From the NCBI RefSeq assembly GCF_003171515.1, contig NC_089393.1:868001-932000 (forward strand): a DNA stretch of 64,000 nt, written 5' to 3'. Positions within the stretch are counted from its first letter, which is position 1, and every line of letters starts with the position of its first letter. The notes beneath the pieces were generated by a model. That model was not told the origin of the DNA and did no database searches. It worked only from the letters and a program-made list of their open reading frames with translations. Position numbers and translations under genes: made by a program. Origin of the DNA: Pyrenophora tritici-repentis (taxonomy: Eukaryota; Ascomycota; Dothideomycetes; Pleosporales; Pleosporaceae). Shown piece by piece: positions 57,350-64,000 of this stretch.

Positions 57350-58275
57350 AATTTCTGGTAATGCGCTGGTGTATCGCAATTTGATGGGAGCAAACTATTG
57401 CAGTGATCGCGTGGTATTTATGTGCAGGTGTTGCTGAGTTGTGGAATTGGACGGATGGTGATGAAACATGGAGCGCGATATCGATAGCGATATTTCGCGA
57501 TTGCCGCGCGAATGCACGTGATGACGTAGATAGATTCGAGCAAAGACACTTTTTGTCCCACCTCTTCTCCCGGTTTCTATAAATCGCTCGTAATTGTGAT
57601 CGTATCTAAGGCATTCTTTATGGCTTACAGAACTTCTAGGGCTTCGCCACAGTACCGAATATATGACACCGTAGTCGCATGTTGGCAGCAGCGGGGCTTC
57701 TCTTGCATGTTTCTTTGTTCCCTCCACGACTAGCGCAGTTATTCTAGTAAGACACTGCATTGTTTTTCTTAGCGCTCTGAAAAGATCCAAGGTGTTTCGA
57801 GGAACATGATCCAAATTTCATTGGCAGTGTTCACGACCACCGACGAGTATGCAGCTTTCATTACCCCTTGCCTAACTTCAAAAGCATACGTCTCGCTTTT
57901 CATAGCTATCTTATCTCAATATTCCCGGTTGAGACCCCGCTCGAGTTTCTGTTCTTTCCCCGCTCTCTATGTTCATTATTCTTTAGCTTTCCACGGTACG
58001 CTTAGATCCCTAACCAAATCTGGCATCGTATTTTAGCTTTTTGAAGATCTCTTTGGCCAGTTGAGCTTTTAAACTTTGGGTCAACGTCATCATGGCATTC
58101 TCCATTGCCTTCGTTTCTGGGGTAAACAATATGGTGCCATGGTAGTATGTTATCGGCTAAGATTACTGCACTATTGCTGCCATCTCTCCACCATCTTCCA
58201 AGTACAAGTACAAACCACCTGTTTGATACAAATATCCTCCAAGCACTGTCCAGAAGTGCGCTTGCGAGATTAAAG
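57350..58275. other. Divergent intergenic region, nothing recognised
   Basis: Separates the SWIM/RING gene (minus) from the amino-acid transporter (plus). No extra gene supported. Confidence 0.4.
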
Positions 58276-60025
58276 ATGGCTGCCTTCAGAGGGACGACTA
58301 ATGATAATTCTTCAACGACGCTTGATTCGACGGCGGCCCCGGGCACGGAGAAGACCACAATTATTGGTGAAGACCCCCTAAATCGGCAAGCGACGCAATT
58401 GGGAGAGCTCGAAGCGCAAGCCATACCACTTGAAAACGATGCGTTTGGTAACGAGGAAGGCGCTGAGGTCCAATACAAAACGTGTAATTGGTGGTAAGTA
58501 TTGATCATAAGTACATGCCTCTATCAATATCGTGCTGATGTCGGCCTACCAGGAATACTGGCATCCTGATGCTTGCCGAAAATGTCTCTCTCGGCGTACT
58601 TGCCCTTCCTCAAGCACTTGCGATTCTCGGTCTCGTTCCAGGTCTTCTCTGTATATGTCTGTTAGGTATCATCGCCACATATACGGGCTATCTGATCGGC
58701 GAGTTCAAACTGGCACATCCATCCATACAATCGTACGCCGATTGCGGCACACTCCTCAGTGGGCCTATTCTCCACGAATTGCTCGCTGTTGGCCAAGTGG
58801 TGGTATTGATATTCATCATGGGCGCGCATATCTTGACATTTGGGGTCGCGATGAACGCCATGACTGATCATGGGACCTGCACTATCATCTTCACTGTCAT
58901 TGGATTGGTTCTTTCACTCGTGCTGGGGCTTCCAAGGACATTCAAGAATATCAGCTATATTAGCTTCTTCTGTAAGTTGGGTGCAATATCAAGGCTAATA
59001 ATGCGTGCTAACAGTCATGTAGCCTGTGCATCTGTCATTGTAGGTGTCACTATCACGATAATCGCTATCGGTATCCAGAAGCCGAATATGGGCAACATTG
59101 TTGCGGTGCGACCCGACGTACCACTGGTCTTGGGACTAGCTCCTGTCATGAACATCGTTTTAGCATACAGTACGTACTAGAGCCTTCGACATGGGTTGCG
59201 GTACATGTATAAACGCGACTAACCACACTAGGCGGCCATGTGGCATTCTTCTCCTTTGCGTCGGAGCTCCAAAACCCTCGCGATTTTCGCAAAGCCCTCT
59301 TCTTCGAGCAGGGAGTGGCTGTGGGATTTTACATGCTCATCTCCGTGGTCATTTACTACTACGCCGGACCGGATGTCGCCTCGCCTGCCTTGGGCTCCGC
59401 ATCGCCGCTCGTCAGCAAGATATGCTTTGGTATCGCTCTACCCACAATCATCGTCGCTGGTGTTGTCAATGGCTCAGTGGCGACCAAATACGTATATCTG
59501 CGTATATGGAAGGGGACGAATGTCGTACACACCAACAGCTGGAAGGCCCTGGGCAGTTGGTGGGCAATCTGCACCGTAGCATGGCTCGCAAGTTGGATCC
59601 TGGCCGAAGCGGTGCCTAACTTCAATCTGCTGCTGGGCTTGATCGGTGCGCTGTTCGGAAGTTGGTTCAGCTGTAAGTCATGGCCATGTCTTTTCTTCGT
59701 GTCGCCAGAGCTTGGTCAACTGACTGACTCGTGCAGATGCCTTCCCTCCTCTCCTCTGGTTATGGCACAACAACAAGAATGGCAGGTCATTCGCCACAAA
59801 ACGGCAGACGATACTTAGCATCTTCAACGGCTTGCTTGTGGTGCTTGGGATGGCCGTTGTAAGTTTATCTTCCCCAGGTTTCAGAGAGGATCGAGGGGCT
59901 GACTCGTACTACAGTTCGGGTTGGGCATGTGGTCGTCTGGCTGGGCACTCCACAATGGGTCTGGCGGCAAGGTCTTTTCCTGCGAGAACAACTGGCATGC
60001 CGTTAGTTGGGTGGCGGGGGAGTAG
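58276..60025 (+). CDS. Amino acid transporter, Aa_trans (AVT/AAAP) family
   Basis: Six exons (58276-58493, 58553-58971, 59023-59169, 59232-59672, 59737-59858, 59915-60025) give 485 aa. After a hydrophilic N terminus of about 70 residues, the family start WWNTGILMLAENVSLGVLALP is formed across the first intron (quoted by position, about residues 73-92). Many hydrophobic segments follow, including LVPGLLCICLLGIIATYTGY, FIMGAHILTFGVAMN, VPLVLGLAPVMNIVLAYSGH and FYMLISVVIYYYAG. The WLASWILAEAVPNFNLLLGL segment near the end is typical. The family moves neutral or aromatic amino acids with protons at the plasma or vacuolar membrane; substrate cannot be told here. The C-terminal tail is short. Confidence 0.92.
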
Positions 60026-60770
60026 ATGGCACTGGAAGCCATGATGGTGGAAAAATCGCGGAGAAATGTGTCTTCCCAGCAGTTCAGTCCACCCAAAGGG
60101 TCGTCGACGTAGAAGACCAGGCCTTGTATTTTGTATATTTAATCCGCGCACACAGACGTGATATCCAAAGTCAGTTCTAATGCACGCTGAACGGGTGGAG
60201 AGTGGGTGGAACGGGAGCTATGACGAAAGGCCGGGACGGTAACAACCGGTGCAGCGTACAGCGCATTCGGGGCGCATCTCACGACTCCTCACCTCAGTCA
60301 GCCAATAACATGGCCGGTTCCTACCCCAGCGCGTCCGAAATAAGCTGGTTCACGGAGGTCCCAAACAAAAGACGCAGGCTCAGGTAATCTAGCTAATATT
60401 AAAATGGACAGAAGACCGCCAAGTGAGGAGGCTGGCCCCCAGGCCCATCCGCGCGCACGCGCTGCTCTCCTGCTTCCCCGTTTGACCTGCTTTAATCACA
60501 CTTGAGATACTCGGCTAGCTTGGTGTGAGGACATCGTACCGCGAACGACCGTGTGATTCCCGATATTGCGACTGTAGTACTGCAGGCGTGTTAGTTTTGT
60601 ACACAAGCCGTCCTACCTCTTCTATTCTCCACGGGTTCAAACACACAGAGCTGCCCAACCCCCCAACCTCGCCCAGTGCCCAATTTCGCCATCTGATAGA
60701 GGTCCCTACCACATCGTTCGCGACACCAACGCGACTTTCGCGCCTCACCCTCGCGTCTTTGACCGCAGCC
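60026..60770. other. Intergenic, nothing recognised
   Basis: 3' end of the transporter and promoter of the peroxiredoxin gene; no further feature supported. Confidence 0.4.
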
Positions 60771-61589
60771 ATGCCCGTGGAACTCCGTAAGCGCAAGGAA
60801 GCGCCCCCAGCTCCCGTGCGCCCAGCGAAGAAGAAGGCACCGGCCAAGGCCAAGAAGGCTGAGGACGAGAAGACGGTCGTCGAGAAGGTCCAGGAGACTG
60901 TTGCTGAGAAGGTCGAGGCTGTCAAGGAAGCTGTTGTCGGCAAGAGCAACGGCGCCTCTGCAGCCAAGGCTGGCGCGCCCAAAGTCGGTGATACAATTGA
61001 CCTTGCTTCCTTTGGCGGTGAGATTGAGACAAACGATGGGGAGAAGACGACACTCGCGAAGCTTGTAGAGGAAAGCAAGGGCGGTGTCGTGCTATTCACG
61101 TACCCCAAGGCCTCGACGCCTGGATGTAAGCTCCACGCCCCCTGACTGCATATGTAGCCCCCATTTACTGACGCGTTAATAGGCACAACACAAGTCTGCC
61201 TCTTCCGCGACTCCTACACCCCCCTCACCGCAACCGGCTATTCCATCTACGGTCTCTCCTCCGACAGCCCCAAGGCAAACACCACCTTCAAGACTAAGCA
61301 GAAGCTGCCGTACACCCTCCTTTGTGATCCCGCGCAGAGCCTCATCTCGGCTATCGGCTTCAAGAAAGCTCCCAAGGGCACCACGCGCGGTGTCTTTGTT
61401 GTGAACAAGGAGGGTAAGGTCTTGGCGGCTGAGCCTGGTGGCCCGGCTGCGACGGTCGAAGTGGTGAAGAAGCTGGTGGGCAACAAGGAGGAGGTGCCGA
61501 GTAAGAAGCAGGTTGAGGACCAGGAGATGGCCGAGACGGCAGATGAGGTCGCCGATACCGCGGCCAAGGTTGACAGCAAGGAAGCTTAG
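60771..61589 (+). CDS. Nuclear-type peroxiredoxin Q/BCP (Dot5-like)
   Basis: Exons are 60771-61125 and 61183-61589 (253 aa), with a 57-nt intron that splits the peroxidatic Cys codon. The N-terminal 70 residues are Lys/Ala/Glu rich (KKKAPAKAKKAEDEK), similar to the nuclear-targeting tail of yeast Dot5. The PrxQ core has VGDTIDLASF, VVLFTYPKASTPGCTTQVC (peroxidatic Cys in PGCT, resolving Cys five residues later), LFRDSY, GLSSDSPKANTTF, LPYTLLCDP and RGVFVVNKEGKV. The C terminus is acidic and Ala-rich. The enzyme reduces alkyl hydroperoxides using thioredoxin. Confidence 0.94.
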
Positions 61590-62936
61590 TGTGGACGCCT
61601 TTGCTGAGGGTGTGTGTTATTTGACCGTGTCTGTGCTTGTGTCTGTGCTTGTGTCTGTGTCGTTATCACTGTGAATGGATTTGGATTGGGCTTTGGTAAA
61701 AAGGGCTGGGCTAGTAGCACATATATATCATGTATCCAGATTTTGCTTCTTCTTGGTGCCGTTGAGTGATGAAGTGTACAAAGTGGCAAAACACTGTGGC
61801 GTTGGCGCCATGGTCTCCGCTTTTCTAAAAAATATCCACCGGAGAGGTTGCATGCGGAGAGTTGGGTGTGGGTGCTTTTTGCACTGGAAATTGGAGTAGT
61901 AGTTTAAAATGAGTTGTCTGGTCGTTCACCGGAAAGCTTTAGATACATTCTCCACGTTTGTAAAAGAAGCGACGGGCAAGTCTTACGTGGAGGTTTCACT
62001 CTGAGTGCTTTCACTAAAACACCTGTCCAGCATTACAATGCTTTTTCTGTCCATTCAGTAAGCATATTTGGCATACACCCTCCGCTTGTAAAAAAGAAAT
62101 GGTAGAAGACTGCATCTGGGGAGCTGAGTCTAGGTGCTTTTCACTAAAAATCGCAAGCCAGGAAAGCATGCCTCGCCTTTCTGTTCGCGGAGCCTAAAAA
62201 CTTACCCGAGACATGCTGATGTCCTGTGGGCATGACCACTTTTGAGATGCCGGGTATAAAACAACAATAATAGATATTCATGGTTCTTCTGGGTTTGAAA
62301 GTTGGGACCTCGTTGAAAAATTTATAAATGCGTAGGCATAAAATACCTCTATTGACTATCTTCCTTCTTGCCGCAGAAACTTCTTGAGGGTTTCTATTTT
62401 ACCAAAAATGCCGGGTAGCCTTGGATGCTTCCAAAATCATCATAAAAACATTCTCATGACTTTTCTCGTCTTTCAAGTCTGTAAGCCGCTTGCTGGCTTC
62501 CTCCTATGCATATGTAAAGTACCTCATTCCCTCGCCTTCTTTCGTGAATCCTTTCAAACACTATAGCTCATTCCTCTGTTACAAACTCTCTCGATAACCA
62601 TATAATGGAGGCTTTCGAACTACTTCGCAGACATAAAAGTGAGTTTGCTAGTTCTTATACTTTTTAACTGTGTATATTAAGCTCCCCCTTCGCTTCTCTT
62701 CTTTCTTCTTAGAAAATCCTTGGTGTCTTCTTTTTTAGCAAAAAATGGCTGGATACAAGCCATGTCCCCGAAAACTTCAGACATCAGGGCTTATAATCCT
62801 CTGGTCTGGAGAAGCTCCTGGGCCGTTGTTTACAACCTAAATACGATGTCTAGAGATCTTTATAGGGGACTCTAAAAGGGAGGACTCCTTCTGACATCTA
62901 TTGCTTTACTGAAAATTTTGTGATATTCTAGAACTG
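61590..62936. other. AT-rich intergenic block
   Basis: No gene supported. It includes a diverged tandem repeat at 61815-62210. Confidence 0.45.
61815..62210. repeat. Degenerate tandem repeat, about 130-bp period, three units
   Basis: Units start at CTCCGCTTTTCTAAAAAA (61815), CTCCACGTTTGTAAAAG (61950) and CTCCGCTTGTAAAAAAG (62080). Each is followed about 50 bp later by a GTGCTTTT/GTGCTTTC..CACT core. Identity is low. Confidence 0.4.
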
Positions 62937-63130
62937 TTGGTTGGCTTTGCACTAAGTGCGTAAAGGGAAATAACGATAACTAGGAATGCATTCTGTTCGG
63001 TGGTTCTAATTGATATCTACGAACATAGGTGCTACGAAGGTATACCTAAGCTCTTGCGCAAGGTGGGCCGAAGTCGGGCCGAAGTGTCCAGCAGCCGACG
63101 TCTCTACCGATACTCACGATCCGACACTAT
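62937..63130. mobile_element. Third arm of the inverted-repeat MITE family
   Basis: TTGGTTGGCTTTGCACTAAG, GGAAATAACGATAACTAGGA, GCATTCTGTTCGGTG and GATCCGACAC match the arms of the 4.9-5.9 kb element in the same order. No matching opposite arm is found before the window ends, so this copy is truncated, rearranged or longer than the first. Confidence 0.7.
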
Positions 63131-64000
63131 ACGTATATAAATCTTGCTTTACCCGCGAAATCATCCTCTAACATTCTATCAATTAAACTTTCTCTCTTGA
63201 AAACGACGATATATACTTTTTAGACCTCTCTGCCTCTTTTGTTTTGCAAAATATATCTTGAAGCGCACCATGCTTTAGCTTTGCCCCTGGAATAATCTGC
63301 TCTCCTACGTCTGAGTTGGCTACCCCAGCGATTCTAATGTTCCGCTGTCCGAAAAAGTAGTGTATATCACCTAAATATCTCTTTCTATTCTTTTCTAATA
63401 TTTTTTCCAGCAGTCTGATGGAAACTCTCCTAGGTCTTCGACGAGACCACATATGTTGGTAAGCATCACATTTTGGTAGTTTTGTCGAAACCAGGACATA
63501 ATAACCTAAGTCATCCTCTTTAGATAAAACTAGAACCGCGCAGTAAGTCGCATATAGGGAGAGGCACAGCGTATGATTTTGCGTCTATTGAATGGTCGTT
63601 TCACTTAGTCTCATTGTGCCCCTTGAGTACTATAGTACTCTCCCACAGGCGACTCAAAATTTCCGCTCTTGAACGAACCCCCCCCCATTACAGTTACAAC
63701 TCGATCCTTATCCGAGATTGAACGCCTCCGCCACACTTAAATATCTGTTACCTGTATCTGTTACCTGCGGCGTTTGTCGAAAATAGTGAGTGAAGTGGCA
63801 AACGACATATCTATGAGGTCCGGGGGTCGAATGCGGACTGGATATTAGTCTTTCTTGATTGATTTTGGGACATCTTTTCCAGGACTGCTTAGTTGTTTCG
63901 TGAGCTTCCTGTGCGGCCTATAAAAAGCGCCCGGGCAGTTTGAATCAACAGCTGCAACGCCAACGCCGAATATTGGGGTCTCACAACTGTGTTATGGTTA
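63131..64000. other. AT-rich sequence to the window end
   Basis: No supported gene. A minus-strand ORF (63183-63452) could be the decayed interior of a transposable element, but no domain is recognisable. Confidence 0.4.

Noticed and set aside
63183..63452. Minus-strand ORF as a transposase fragment
   Set aside because: Basic composition and location inside repeats are suggestive, but no DDE, zinc finger or other motif can be seen.
63815..63850. Possible tRNA T-arm (GGGGGTCGAATGC)
   Set aside because: Pairing on the two sides of the loop fails and no anticodon or acceptor arm can be drawn.

Overview
The window is nuclear DNA of a filamentous ascomycete. Many genes carry 45-80 nt GT-AG introns with CTAAC/CTGAC-like branch sites. 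Fungus-specific families are present (UstYa/DUF3328, DUF7708-NACHT, Ima1, Nem1, Alg14), and one transposon carries CpA-to-TpA mutations typical of RIP. The gene set and the metabolite cluster fit Dothideomycetes, probably Pleosporales. That placement is inference.

1-18.4 kb is mostly housekeeping: a partial Ima1-like inner nuclear membrane gene, mitochondrial uL24m, ALG14 (read with two one-base homopolymer frameshifts), an AT-rich repeat block with an inverted-repeat element (3.5-6.5 kb), a DUF7708-NACHT STAND protein, Nem1-type phosphatase, eIF2B-beta, an unusual SDR-polysaccharide deacetylase fusion, and a U2 snRNA gene at about 18151-18340.

18.6-24.3 kb holds what looks like a small undescribed RiPP locus. 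Two UstYa-family genes lie beside a short secreted precursor gene (22382-22825) that encodes three near-identical 24-residue repeats separated by Kex2 (Lys-Arg) sites. Each repeat sits in its own 72-nt exon and every Lys-Arg site is split by an intron. A decayed fourth repeat follows, and then a sulfotransferase-like gene. Two perfect CGG/CCG palindromes lie between the second UstYa gene and the precursor.

24.8-43 kb is a second, contiguous metabolite cluster: three cytochrome P450s, an FAD-linked oxidoreductase and a 2551-residue highly reducing polyketide synthase (KS-AT-DH-cMT-ER-KR-ACP). Gene content and order agree with the published alternapyrone cluster of Alternaria solani (three P450s, one FAD enzyme, PKSN). 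CACGTG motifs recur in its promoters.

43-64 kb contains a gene-poor stretch, a highly repetitive secreted Gly/Tyr/Pro/Ser-rich wall protein, a second gap, and two pogo/Fot1-like transposons placed end to end. Together they split what would be a perfect 28-bp palindrome; one has a single stop and the other is heavily RIP-mutated with intact ends. A SWIM/RING protein, an amino-acid transporter and a nuclear PrxQ/Dot5-like peroxiredoxin follow. The right end is AT-rich and carries another arm of the inverted-repeat element seen at 4.9-5.9 kb. I saw no tRNA, CRISPR or rRNA. Exon boundaries are my own splice predictions, checked for frame consistency.
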